Shown: positions 5,664 through 12,270 of the stretch, in pieces | Layout: every line of letters starts with the position of its first letter | Position numbering within the stretch: position 1 is the stretch's first letter | DNA from: a virus | Virus record (IMG/VR): IMGVR_UViG_3300006028_000138 | Span: 1 to 23,021 of that record | Strand: one strand, 5' to 3' | DNA length: 23,021 nt | Made by a program: the position numbers and the translations under genes | The notes under the pieces: generated by a model | Seen by the model: the letters and a program-made list of their open reading frames with translations, nothing else | What the model was told of the DNA's origin: nothing | Database searches by the model: none

Positions 5664-5874
5664 GGGGCAGTCTAGTGCATCTGGCGCGCCAGGTCCAAAG
5701 GTCTGTGGGTACTGCCACGGCGTTTGCGCAGTCCAGATCGAGCGGTGGCTGAGCTCGTGCGGTGTCGAGCTGACCCGCTTGCCCCTGCCAGTCCCTGACG
5801 AGCTCACCGGCGGTGCGGTGAAGAACTTCCGCGGTGACAGCTGGCTGGCGCCAGCCAGGCTGCTCCGCAGGTGA
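5662..5874 (+). CDS. small CxxC zinc-site protein, 70 aa
   Basis: A 70-residue product from ATG 5662. AGGAGG at 5644-5649 lies 12 bases upstream, a slightly long spacing; an ATG at 5650 is too close to it, and one at 5626 would overlap the minus-strand membrane gene. The sequence VCGYCHGVCAVQIERW (residues 14-29) contains three cysteines and a histidine suited to one metal site, with a fourth cysteine at 33. The rest is proline-rich with no recognisable fold. The stop overlaps the next start as GTGA. Function unknown. Confidence 0.58.
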   Translation: MGQSSASGAPGPKVCGYCHGVCAVQIERWLSSCGVELTRLPLPVPDELTGGAVKNFRGDSWLAPARLLRR

Positions 5875-6089
5875 GGCGCGTGCGCCTGTGGGAGGACACG
5901 CTCTCGCTCAGGCGAGACTGGCACGCGGTCGATCCCTATGACGGCTTCCACGGGCAGCGTACGATGTGCGGCCGCGATCTCGAAGGCGACCGTCCCCACC
6001 ACCACGATGACATGATGTCGGTGACGTGCCCGGATTGCCGCGCCGCGCTCGCTGCTGTATTGCTGATGTCGGAAACGATCCCAGACTAG
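5871..6089 (+). CDS. H-C-CxxC small zinc-site family protein, copy 1 (72 aa)
   Basis: GTG at 5871 (GTGA overlap). Likely ligands are H18, C33 (TMCG), C53 and C56 (VTCPDC), followed by the helix RAALAAVLLM. This order (histidine, 11-28 residues, a cysteine often followed by glycine, 18-36 residues, then [TD/N]CxxC and an alanine-rich helix) is repeated in genes at 7440, 8287, 8583, 8996, 9770 and 12267. Small proteins with this plan are frequent in phages of high-GC hosts, but I know no tested function. A histidine run (HHHDD, 43-47) lies between the ligands. Confidence 0.68.
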   Translation: MRRVRLWEDTLSLRRDWHAVDPYDGFHGQRTMCGRDLEGDRPHHHDDMMSVTCPDCRAALAAVLLMSETIPD

Positions 6090-6103
6090 GCAAGTCCTAG
6101 GGC

Positions 6104-6481
6104 ATGGCGCGTAGAACAATCCGAGTGAGGCATAGCGCGGCTTCGATCTTGCGAGCGAAGATCGAGGAGAGCATCGTGGCTCTCGCCAAAGACCGCGACG
6201 CGATCGACATCGAGCTCAGGCTGCTGATGGCGATGTTGGCGGCCGGCGAGGTCGTGGTCAAGAGGTCTCGGCCTGCGAAGGCCTCGAAGGGGAAGGGCGG
6301 TGACGCGGGTGTGGTCGCGTTGGAGATGCTCGCGACCCGAGGCTCAGTGACCGCAGAGGACCTCTTGGCGAAGACCGGGCAGACGATGAAGAATGCGAAC
6401 CAAACGCTGGCGAGGCTCTGCCGGACAGGACGAGCGAAGCGCGTCCGCAAAGGCGTGTACTCGAGAACAGGTAGGACGTAG
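6104..6481 (+). CDS. winged-helix DNA-binding protein with N-terminal coiled coil, 125 aa
   Basis: ATG at 6104 follows a 14-base gap. Residues 14-47 form a likely coiled coil (RAKIEESIVALAKDRDAIDI), residues 52-66 a basic glycine/lysine linker, and 69-121 a winged helix: VALEMLATRGSVTAEDLLAK, then QTLARLCRTGRAKRVRKGVY, where the last part looks like the wing of MarR/Lrp-type or phage wHTH domains. It probably dimerises through the coiled coil and binds DNA, perhaps controlling nearby phage genes. The stop TAG shares a base with the GTG of the next gene (TAGTG). Confidence 0.75.
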   Translation: MARRTIRVRHSAASILRAKIEESIVALAKDRDAIDIELRLLMAMLAAGEVVVKRSRPAKASKGKGGDAGVVALEMLATRGSVTAEDLLAKTGQTMKNANQTLARLCRTGRAKRVRKGVYSRTGRT

Positions 6482-6663
6482 TGGCGAAGCGAGATCACAA
6501 GTTCGAGGAGCAGCTAGCGATCGTCCTGCGTCGGGCGGCGAGACTGCAAGCGGCTATCGACGGCAGCGCGGAGATCGAGTACGTTGAGGTCGGTGCCTGT
6601 CGAGTGAAGGCCCACCGCCGCGGCGCCCACACCAGGGCCGTGATAAAGCTGAGGACCAAATGA
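6481..6663 (+). CDS. small basic hypothetical protein, 60 aa
   Basis: GTG at 6481 overlaps the previous TAG by one base. The 60-residue product has an N-terminal helix (FEEQLAIVLRRAARLQAAID) and a C-terminal pair of strands rich in arginine and histidine (YVEVGACRVKAHRRGAHTRA). It could be a small nucleic-acid-binding partner of the winged-helix protein before it, judged only from charge and gene order. No family recognised. Ends as ATGA with the next gene. Confidence 0.6.
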   Translation: MAKRDHKFEEQLAIVLRRAARLQAAIDGSAEIEYVEVGACRVKAHRRGAHTRAVIKLRTK

Positions 6664-7205
6664 AAGACCCCAAGGGCAACGAGCTCAAGCCTGTCCTGCT
6701 CCAGATCATGGACTCAGACGCGCAAGGTCCTATCCTCCTGCGCGTCCGCTACGACCACGAGAAGATCGATCTCAGCAGCGACGCAAACGCCGGCAGTGCC
6801 AAGTTCGCAATCGTGTACGCGCCCTCGGACTTGGTGCTCGGCGAGATGCGCCTGACCGACCTCTACGAGGACTTCGACAGGCTGAAGGCTGCGCATGTCG
6901 CGGGCGAGGCCGAGAAGGACGGCCTGGCGTACAAGATCGTAGGCTTGACTCGCGACCTCACAGCGCTCGGGGAGGAGAACAGGATCAAGACCGAGGCCCT
7001 CCGCGCGCTCCAGAAGGAGCGAGACCCCGTGCGGTTCGAGGCCTTGATTGCGGAGCGTGCAGCCAAGCTGGCTGCCAAGGCTGAGGCAGAGCTCGCAACG
7101 GCGCGCTCGGATGCAGCCGCGTTGCGGTCGGAGGTGGTCGAGCTGCGTGCTGCGAAGAAGCGGCTCAAGGAAGCGAACGAGCGCTTGAAGGAGCGAGCCA
7201 AGTGA
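6660..7205 (+). CDS. coiled-coil protein, 181 aa
   Basis: ATG at 6660 (ATGA overlap). Residues 1-60 look like a small beta-rich domain (VLLQIMDSDAQGPILLRVRY, then AKFAIVYAPSDLVLGEMRL). From about residue 64 to the end the protein is a continuous heptad-like coiled coil dominated by alanine, glutamate, leucine, lysine and arginine. The architecture suits a homo-oligomer that presents the N-terminal domain. I recognise no family; a structural or scaffold-like accessory role is possible. The next gene overlaps by GTGA. Confidence 0.7.
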   Translation: MKDPKGNELKPVLLQIMDSDAQGPILLRVRYDHEKIDLSSDANAGSAKFAIVYAPSDLVLGEMRLTDLYEDFDRLKAAHVAGEAEKDGLAYKIVGLTRDLTALGEENRIKTEALRALQKERDPVRFEALIAERAAKLAAKAEAELATARSDAAALRSEVVELRAAKKRLKEANERLKERAK

Positions 7206-7450
7206 AGATCGCTCTCGGGATCAACCACAAGGACATCGTCGAGGCCATCCGCGAGTGGTTCGCGGCTCGCGGTGTGCCGGCCGTGCACCTGGCTGAGATC
7301 AAGCTCGAGTTCCGCGGTGCGAACGGCTACGAGTGGATGGGCCTCCCAGGCGGCAGCGCGACGGCGGCCCAGGTCCGCGCCGGCGTAGCCTTCGAGGCCG
7401 ACGCCTTCAGCTCGGAGACGCAGCCCAAGGCCTTGACCGATGGATCCTGA
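7202..7450 (+). CDS. hypothetical phage protein, 82 aa
   Basis: GTG at 7202 (GTGA overlap). The first half reads MKIALGINHKDIVEAIREWF, then AARGVPAVHLAEIKLEF: a strand, a helix and a second strand. This resembles the many small phage proteins that begin MKI-x-L-x-x-x-D-I-x-E-A-I, whose function is unknown. The second half is alanine- and glycine-rich. It overlaps the next gene by 11 bases. Confidence 0.65.
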   Translation: MKIALGINHKDIVEAIREWFAARGVPAVHLAEIKLEFRGANGYEWMGLPGGSATAAQVRAGVAFEADAFSSETQPKALTDGS

Positions 7451-7745
7451 GGACGACGAGTTCGACCAAGAGGAGGTCGAGGCCGACAACATCCCGACCC
7501 CGCTGCGGTCGTTCCAGGGGGCCGGCTGGTTCTGGCTCTGCCGCGTGCGACACGGGAAGCGAGGGAGACGCAACGTCACCCATCTCTACACGAGCAGCAA
7601 GCTCAACGGCAGCAAGACCTGTTGCGGCGCGACCTTCAACGGCTACCGACACCAAGGGCCGCTGTCGGAAGTGAACTGCCAAGACTGCAAGTCTGTCCTT
7701 GCAGCGAAGTTGTTGGTCGCGATCAAGATGCCTGAGGACGAGTGA
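7440..7745 (+). CDS. H-C-CxxC small zinc-site family protein, copy 2 (101 aa)
   Basis: ATG at 7440, inside the end of the preceding gene. The N terminus is acidic (MDPEDDEFDQEEVEAD). The zinc plan follows: H48 (NVTHLY), C61 or C62 (KTCCG), C80 and C83 (VNCQDC), then the helix KSVLAAKLLVA. Compared with copy 1 it has an extra 35-residue N-terminal part with WFWLCRVRHG. Paralogue of the genes at 5871, 8287, 8583, 8996, 9770 and 12267. Metal binding is likely; its partner is unknown. Confidence 0.72.
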   Translation: MDPEDDEFDQEEVEADNIPTPLRSFQGAGWFWLCRVRHGKRGRRNVTHLYTSSKLNGSKTCCGATFNGYRHQGPLSEVNCQDCKSVLAAKLLVAIKMPEDE

Positions 7746-8290
7746 GCACGGCGATCCGAGGACCTGTGGCGATAGCAACCAACCTGATCACGGCAGAGGA
7801 CCATCCGTTCATTCGGAGGTTCCCCGTGTTCGGCGGCTTCCAGTTCGCAGTGGTGATCGGGACCGGGCCGCGGCAAAGCAGCGTGGACAGCGGTGAGCTC
7901 ATCACCTCCTACCCGCAGGTGCTCAAGGCCATCCGCCAGCAGCTGCGGAACGACGATGGCTGGTCTAACCGCTATGACCGTCGCGTAGGCCATCCGGTCG
8001 AGCGCCCGTTCCTGCGGCGAGCTCTCGGCGAGCGGCAGCTCCACGCAGCCTTCTCAGCGATGGACACCAAGTGGACGATGCGCGGGGTCGACCACCTCTA
8101 CGGGCTCGCGACCGAGCGGTGCTTCAACCTACTGGTCACGGACGGCGTGCTGGTGCGGCCGAGTCGTCGCGATGTCTGCGAGCTCGAGGACGATCGCAAG
8201 CACTACTGGGCTGTGGATCGCGAGGCGCGTGACTCGTGGATCGCCGCGCGGATGCTTGCGCTCGCAGACTTCGAGGAGCGCGCGCGGTGA
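7742..8290 (+). CDS. hypothetical phage protein, 182 aa
   Basis: GTG at 7742 (GTGA overlap). The 182-residue product has a predicted alpha/beta N-terminal part (FGGFQFAVVIGTGPR, residues 37-51), a helical middle with many arginines, a HLYGLATERCFNLLVTDGVL region (about 120-139) that could be a winged-helix-like end, and a C terminus DSWIAARMLALADFEERA similar to that of the protein encoded at 1614-2099. I do not recognise a family or catalytic motif. It lies within the chain of small overlapping genes and is one of its longest members. Confidence 0.7.
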   Translation: MSTAIRGPVAIATNLITAEDHPFIRRFPVFGGFQFAVVIGTGPRQSSVDSGELITSYPQVLKAIRQQLRNDDGWSNRYDRRVGHPVERPFLRRALGERQLHAAFSAMDTKWTMRGVDHLYGLATERCFNLLVTDGVLVRPSRRDVCELEDDRKHYWAVDREARDSWIAARMLALADFEERAR

Positions 8291-8586
8291 GGTACTGCGT
8301 TGGGGTCTGGTTCTGCGAAGACTCTCAGCTCGGCTCGTGGGGACTCGTGGTGCACGGCAGTGACGGCAAGTGGCCGCCGGGCCAGGAGCGATACGGGCCC
8401 ACCGCGCGCTCCAAGACCACGTGGTGCGGTGAGGCCTCGGTCGGCACCTTCTCGGCCCCGATCATAGTTACCGCTGTGGTCATGGAGGAGAGTGCGATCA
8501 CGTGCCCCAACTGCATCGCATACGGTGCAGCTCAGCGCCTCGTTGAGGAGGACTTGCCGAGGAACTGGGCGCGGAGAATGAAGTGA
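8287..8586 (+). CDS. H-C-CxxC small zinc-site family protein, copy 3 (99 aa)
   Basis: GTG at 8287 overlaps the previous stop (GTGA); the frame is open further upstream but the overlap start fits its neighbours. Ligand plan: H23 (VVHGS), C47 (TTWCGEA), C73 and C76 (ITCPNC), then IAYGAAQRLVEE. The N terminus (MRYCVGVWFCED) adds two cysteines and is hydrophobic. The C terminus is basic (RNWARRMK). Ends by GTGA overlap with copy 4, which starts four bases before this stop ends. Confidence 0.68.
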   Translation: MRYCVGVWFCEDSQLGSWGLVVHGSDGKWPPGQERYGPTARSKTTWCGEASVGTFSAPIIVTAVVMEESAITCPNCIAYGAAQRLVEEDLPRNWARRMK

Positions 8587-8999
8587 CCTTCGCTCGGCGA
8601 GCGGTGCGGTCGGAATACGAACGGGCCTATGGTAAGGCTGATGCTGTGGCGCGCCGCATCGAGACCGTGTTCGAGTCCTACCCGGGGTTGACCGAGTTCA
8701 AGCGCACGCACTGGCTGGAGCCCAGGGAGGGGATCCGGGCGCGCGGCATCGCCACGATGCACGAGGTGAAGACCTCGTGCGGGCTGCACCTGACCGCGCT
8801 GGTCTCGGGCGAGAGCAGTGTCGGCGACGTCGACTGCGAGACCTGCCAGGTCGCGCTCATCGCTGCGTACCTGCGCGAGGACCGCTGCTACGCCTGCAAC
8901 GATTCTGGGATCATCCCTGGCAGTGCGAAGAACGGACAGCGAGCAACGATCTGCGGCTGCCAGAACGCGCGGGTCATCTTCCCTGGGGCAGACAAGTGA
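8583..8999 (+). CDS. H-C-CxxC zinc-site protein, copy 4, with an added DnaJ-like cysteine module (138 aa)
   Basis: GTG at 8583 (GTGA). An N-terminal helical region (residues 1-40) is followed by the zinc plan H43 (THWLEP), C66 (KTSCG), C85 and C88 (VDCETC) and the helix VALIAAYLRED. A second cysteine module then follows: C102 and C105 in CYACNDSGII, and C124 and C126 in TICGCQNA. CxxCxxSG resembles half of the DnaJ CxxCxGxG zinc repeat. This is the longest copy of the family, and the only one here with a clear extra domain. It is the family member most likely to reveal function by structure prediction. Confidence 0.7.
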   Translation: MTFARRAVRSEYERAYGKADAVARRIETVFESYPGLTEFKRTHWLEPREGIRARGIATMHEVKTSCGLHLTALVSGESSVGDVDCETCQVALIAAYLREDRCYACNDSGIIPGSAKNGQRATICGCQNARVIFPGADK

Positions 9000-9265
9000 A
9001 CGAGGTCGAGAAGAAGCTCGCAGCGCGATTGATGCTGGAGCAGACCGCGCTCTGCCGCGTGAGCTTGCCTGGGGAGGGCACGCGGTACGAGCTCGTGCAC
9101 CTCTGGGAGTCTGGAAGCCAGTACCCGATCGACAGTGGGCCTCCGTGTGGCGCAGGCAAGTACGGCGTGTTCAACCACTGGCTTGGTCCACTGCGCGAAG
9201 TGACCTGCCAGGACTGCATCGCGGTGATGGCGGCGCGTCGACTGATCAAGGCACCGGACCTATGA
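8996..9265 (+). CDS. H-C-CxxC small zinc-site family protein, copy 5 (89 aa)
   Basis: GTG at 8996 (GTGA overlap with copy 4). Ligands: H35 (YELVHLW), C51 (PPCGAG), C71 and C74 (VTCQDC), then IAVMAARRLIK. The CQDC and MAARRL wording is close to copies 2 and 7, so these appear to be the closest relatives. N-terminal helix MNEVEKKLAARLMLEQ. Ends ATGA with the next gene. Confidence 0.7.
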   Translation: MNEVEKKLAARLMLEQTALCRVSLPGEGTRYELVHLWESGSQYPIDSGPPCGAGKYGVFNHWLGPLREVTCQDCIAVMAARRLIKAPDL

Positions 9266-9510
9266 GGTGGGTCGTCTACTTCTCCGTCAGCTCGTACCCG
9301 AATCGGGTCGCGGCGCTCGCTGCGAATGTCGGGATCGGACGGATGTACCTCTGCCGCGATGCACCGCAGCTCGAGAAGTACCGCGCGGTTGGGAACTACC
9401 ATCAAGGCTGCTGGGCGGTGAACCCCGACGACGCGACCAACTTCGAGACGGAGGCTGAGGCCGCTGCCGAGGCGCTGCTCTATGGCGCTGGCGTGGAGGC
9501 CCGTCCATGA
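9262..9510 (+). CDS. tryptophan/ALLxGG small-protein family member, 82 aa
   Basis: ATG at 9262 (ATGA). MRWVVYFSVSS at the N terminus, a GCWAVNPDDATNFETEAEAA stretch from residue 49, and EALLYGAG near the end. The next gene (9507) has the same plan: MTWVVMKRSS at its start, then ATQIESIEEAAAIALLHGG. The pattern tryptophan-valine-valine strand, aromatic middle and then AT-x(3)-E-x(2)-EAAA-x-ALL-x-G is also detectable in the 5203 gene. Tandem duplication of 9262 and 9507 is the simplest reading. Function unknown. Confidence 0.68.
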   Translation: MRWVVYFSVSSYPNRVAALAANVGIGRMYLCRDAPQLEKYRAVGNYHQGCWAVNPDDATNFETEAEAAAEALLYGAGVEARP

Positions 9511-9773
9511 CCTGGGTCGTCATGAAACGATCGTCCCCGGTCATGGACAGCATCGGCAGGCTTGTGGACAGCAGGAACACGTTCTACGAACGGACGCCTA
9601 CGCTTGATCCGGCCAACCCCGTGATGGCGCATTGGACGCCGCATCTCGAGTACGCAACCCAGATCGAAAGCATCGAAGAGGCTGCCGCCATCGCACTCCT
9701 TCATGGAGGCAAGCCGCGGCGCGCGTCCGAGTTCAAGAACTCTCTGCCTCCGGTCGGCTGGACGACGCCGTGA
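9507..9773 (+). CDS. tryptophan/ALLxGG small-protein family member, 88 aa
   Basis: ATG at 9507 overlaps the previous stop (ATGA). It begins MTWVVMKRSSPV, has HWTPHLEYATQIESIEEAAA (from about residue 42), then IALLHGGKPRR and a short proline-rich tail. It is the tandem relative of the gene before it, with a longer C terminus. No cysteine or catalytic motif. Its stop overlaps the following GTG. Confidence 0.68.
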   Translation: MTWVVMKRSSPVMDSIGRLVDSRNTFYERTPTLDPANPVMAHWTPHLEYATQIESIEEAAAIALLHGGKPRRASEFKNSLPPVGWTTP

Positions 9774-10084
9774 CCGCGCATATGATCCACAGGATCCCAG
9801 TTGCGATTGAAGTGCTGCCGAGCGGTCACATGGGTGACGGCCCAGTGCATTGGGTCCCGACTCCTCACCAGCCGTTGGCTCATGCTGAGCTCTACGATGA
9901 CCCGGAGTATGCGATCACCGCGTGCCGTGACTCGGTCATCGGGATGATCCAGGACTGGGTCTCGAGCTCGCACAGCATCACCTGCCTGGAGTGCCAGGCC
10001 AGGCTCGCTGCGGACTACTTGAGCAAGGAGAGGTTCGGAGACGAGCTCGAGGAGGCTGTGCATGCCAAGCTCGACAAGCTGTAA
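9770..10084 (+). CDS. H-C-CxxC small zinc-site family protein, copy 6 (104 aa)
   Basis: GTG at 9770 (GTGA); an ATG at 9782 would remove only four residues. Ligands: H27 (VHWVPTP), C52 (ITACRDS), C72 and C75 (ITCLEC), then QARLAADYLSKE. HWVP is close to the HWLEP of copy 4. The C-terminal 25 residues form an extra acidic helix. The last codons contain the -35 of the terL promoter. It is the last gene of the overlapping chain before terL. Confidence 0.65.
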   Translation: MTAHMIHRIPVAIEVLPSGHMGDGPVHWVPTPHQPLAHAELYDDPEYAITACRDSVIGMIQDWVSSSHSITCLECQARLAADYLSKERFGDELEEAVHAKLDKL

Positions 10085-10099
10085 CGGGTAGGCTACGAT
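10071..10099 (+). promoter_or_regulatory. promoter for terL (TCGACA, 17 bases, TACGAT)
   Basis: TCGACA at 10071-10076 matches the TTGACA -35 at five of six positions. After exactly 17 bases TACGAT at 10094-10099 matches TATAAT at four. The GTG of terL is 9 bases further on, leaving no room for a Shine-Dalgarno, so a leaderless or near-leaderless message is predicted. TAGGCT at 10089-10094 is an overlapping alternative -10. Confidence 0.6.
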
Positions 10100-10108
10100 C
10101 GACGGCTC

Positions 10109-11584
10109 GTGCTTGTCCAATCCCGCAAGGGCCGCTCTCAGCTCGTCCGTGAGGCCCGCGCTCGTCGCGCGATCATCTGCCGTCTGGCTCGCACCGACCC
10201 CAACGTGTTCTGCGAGTACGTCCTCAAGGACGAGAAGACGAACGCACCTATCATCCAAGCTGACGTTCACCGCGCGTGGAACCGCGAGATGGACGAGGCC
10301 GACCGCCTGCTGATCTGGGCGCACATTGAGGCTGGCAAGACGATGCAGGTCTCAGTCGCGCGCACGCTCTACGACCTGGGGCGCGACCCGAGCCTGCGGT
10401 TCCTCATCCTCTCCAACACCCAGAACCAGGCGCGCAAGGTCGCGCGGCTGATCAAGCAATACGTCGAGACCTCGAGCGAGCTGCACGATGTCTTCCCCGA
10501 CCTCCAGCCTGGGTCGCCGTGGGGCGAGTTCGCGTTCAACGTCAAGGGTCACGACAACGCAAAGGACCCGAGCATCCAGATCGCTGGCGTGCACGGCAAC
10601 GTCCAGGGCTCACGTCTCGATGTGATCGTGGTCGATGACATCCTGGACTGGGAGAACACACGCACCCAGGAGCAGCGCAAGCAGCTGATCGAGTGGTGGC
10701 AGTCGACTCCCGCAGGCCGGCTCGTGGACGGCGGACGCATTCGCGGGATCGGGACTGCGTACCATCCGCAGGACCTGCTCCACTGGATGGCTCGGCAGCC
10801 GCGGTGGCGCGCGCTGCGGTACCCCGTGGTCGACCCAGCCACTGGCGAAGCACGCTGGCCGGAGCGCTGGTCGCTCGAGCGGATCGCAGCCAAGGCAGCA
10901 GACCTCGGCCCGCTCGAGGCCCAGCGCCAGCTGATGTGCGAGGCCCGTGACGACGCCTCGTCCAAGTTCAAACGCGAGTGGCTCGAGGTCGCGCTGCGCC
11001 AGGGGGACAACACGAGCCTCGCCTCGGCCCTGACGATCGTGCCACCCGGCTACCGCGTCTACACGGGCGTCGACCTCGCGGTCCAGCAGAAGGAGTCGTC
11101 CGACTTGACGTGCCTCTTCACCATCGCGGTCGACCCCTACGGCGTGCGGAACCTGCTGAACATCGAGTCCGGCCGCTGGGCAGGGCCTGAGATCATCAAG
11201 CGGATCCGCGATGCCCACGTGCGCTACCAGTCGATCGTGGTCGTGGAGAACAACGCGGCGCAGGACTACATCATCCAGTTCACGCGAGACTCTGCTGGCG
11301 TGGCCATCCCGATCATCCCGTACACCACTGGCCGCTCGAAGGCTCACCCCGAGTTTGGTATCGAGTCCATCGGCGTCGAGATGGGCCAGGGCAAGTGGCG
11401 CATCCCGAACCAGGCCGGGCACATGCACCCCGAGGTCCAGGCCTGGTTCGACGAGATGCTGTTCTACGATCCCGCGGCTCACACAGGCGACCGGCTGATG
11501 GCGAGCTTCTTCGCGCGCGAAGGCGTGCGGCTCGGCGGTCGTCGGGTCGAGCCCGTCACTGGTGCGGACTTCACTCGCCGCTGA
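10109..11584 (+). CDS. terL: terminase large subunit (packaging ATPase and nuclease)
   Basis: The 491-residue protein has the TerL order. The ATPase half has a Walker A at residues 71-78 (AHIEAGKT), a strand FLILSNTQNQA (98-108) and Walker B VIVVDD (172-177), followed by a GIGTAYHPQDLL coupling motif (213-224). The RNase H-like nuclease half has D322 in YTGVDLAV, E380 in VVVENNAA and D461 in HTGDRLMA as likely metal ligands. The Walker A starts with alanine instead of glycine, a deviation seen in some terminases. The protein cuts concatemers and powers packaging through the portal encoded at 16980. GTG 10109 is the start given the promoter just upstream; no ribosome site is seen. The length is usual for the family. 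Unlike in most phages, about 5 kb of small genes separate it from the portal gene. Confidence 0.93.
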   Translation: MLVQSRKGRSQLVREARARRAIICRLARTDPNVFCEYVLKDEKTNAPIIQADVHRAWNREMDEADRLLIWAHIEAGKTMQVSVARTLYDLGRDPSLRFLILSNTQNQARKVARLIKQYVETSSELHDVFPDLQPGSPWGEFAFNVKGHDNAKDPSIQIAGVHGNVQGSRLDVIVVDDILDWENTRTQEQRKQLIEWWQSTPAGRLVDGGRIRGIGTAYHPQDLLHWMARQPRWRALRYPVVDPATGEARWPERWSLERIAAKAADLGPLEAQRQLMCEARDDASSKFKREWLEVALRQGDNTSLASALTIVPPGYRVYTGVDLAVQQKESSDLTCLFTIAVDPYGVRNLLNIESGRWAGPEIIKRIRDAHVRYQSIVVVENNAAQDYIIQFTRDSAGVAIPIIPYTTGRSKAHPEFGIESIGVEMGQGKWRIPNQAGHMHPEVQAWFDEMLFYDPAAHTGDRLMASFFAREGVRLGGRRVEPVTGADFTRR

Positions 11585-11637
11585 TTGTCGGAACGCGGTG
11601 CAGCCTCCGCAAGTCACTTGGCACAGGAGGACTGAAG

Positions 11638-12270
11638 ATGGCCGAGATCAAGTTCAAGGGTAAGAAGTTTGAGAAGCTCAAGGCGTTCCTCAAACGCGAG
11701 AACGCGAAGTTCGGGAAGCTGACAAAGAAGGAGCAGCGGCTGGAGATTGCGCACGATGTCATCGCGCTGCTCAAAGCCGAACGGATCATGGCGTCCAGCA
11801 CGTACATCAGCTTTGAAGATGGGGCAGACCTTGAGCCGTGCTACGCAAGTGAAGAGGACGACTACGGTGACCGTGTGATTGATCCGGCGATGAAAAAGAT
11901 CGAGACCCGACTCCTGCTCGACCAGCTTCCGGCGTGCGAGGTCTGCGGGATTGGCTCGCTGTTCGTTGCGGCAGTGCGCAAGCACGACAAGTTGCCGATC
12001 TCGAACTTCCTCGATCTGTACAACGGCCGGAGCGACCGACGAGACAGCGAGGCGCGTTACTTGAAGAAGTGGTTTGATCAAGACGAGCTCTATGATGTGG
12101 AGAGGTTCTTCGAGGCTGACGCCGACAACTTCTCAGAGCAGTCATCTCCAATCAGGAGCCAGAATGACAAGAGCATTCGGCTCGTCATGATCATGGAGAA
12201 CATCATCTCCAACGGGGGGCACTTCAAGCCTTCGGTCGGCCGGCACAAGGACCCGGTCGGTTCACTGTGA
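11638..12270 (+). CDS. hypothetical phage protein with CxxCG motif, 210 aa
   Basis: ATG at 11638 has the best ribosome site in the window, AGGAGG at 11625-11630, 7 bases upstream. The 53-base gap before it is otherwise featureless. The N terminus is very basic and helical (KFKGKKFEKLKAFLKRENAK). Residues 98-110 read PACEVCGIGSLFV, a CxxCGxG motif followed by a hydrophobic helix, a wording found in conserved phage proteins of unknown function. The C-terminal region is acidic and ends RHKDPVGSL. Third-position GC is lower than in most neighbours, which may mean more recent acquisition. The next gene starts by GTGA overlap. Confidence 0.75.
   Translation: MAEIKFKGKKFEKLKAFLKRENAKFGKLTKKEQRLEIAHDVIALLKAERIMASSTYISFEDGADLEPCYASEEDDYGDRVIDPAMKKIETRLLLDQLPACEVCGIGSLFVAAVRKHDKLPISNFLDLYNGRSDRRDSEARYLKKWFDQDELYDVERFFEADADNFSEQSSPIRSQNDKSIRLVMIMENIISNGGHFKPSVGRHKDPVGSL

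Noticed and set aside
5484-5675. Plus-strand frame starting by a GTGA overlap at 5484
   Set aside because: The start looks tempting, but the product is a histidine/glutamate/glycine mix, and the opposite strand encodes a convincing two-helix membrane protein over the same bases.
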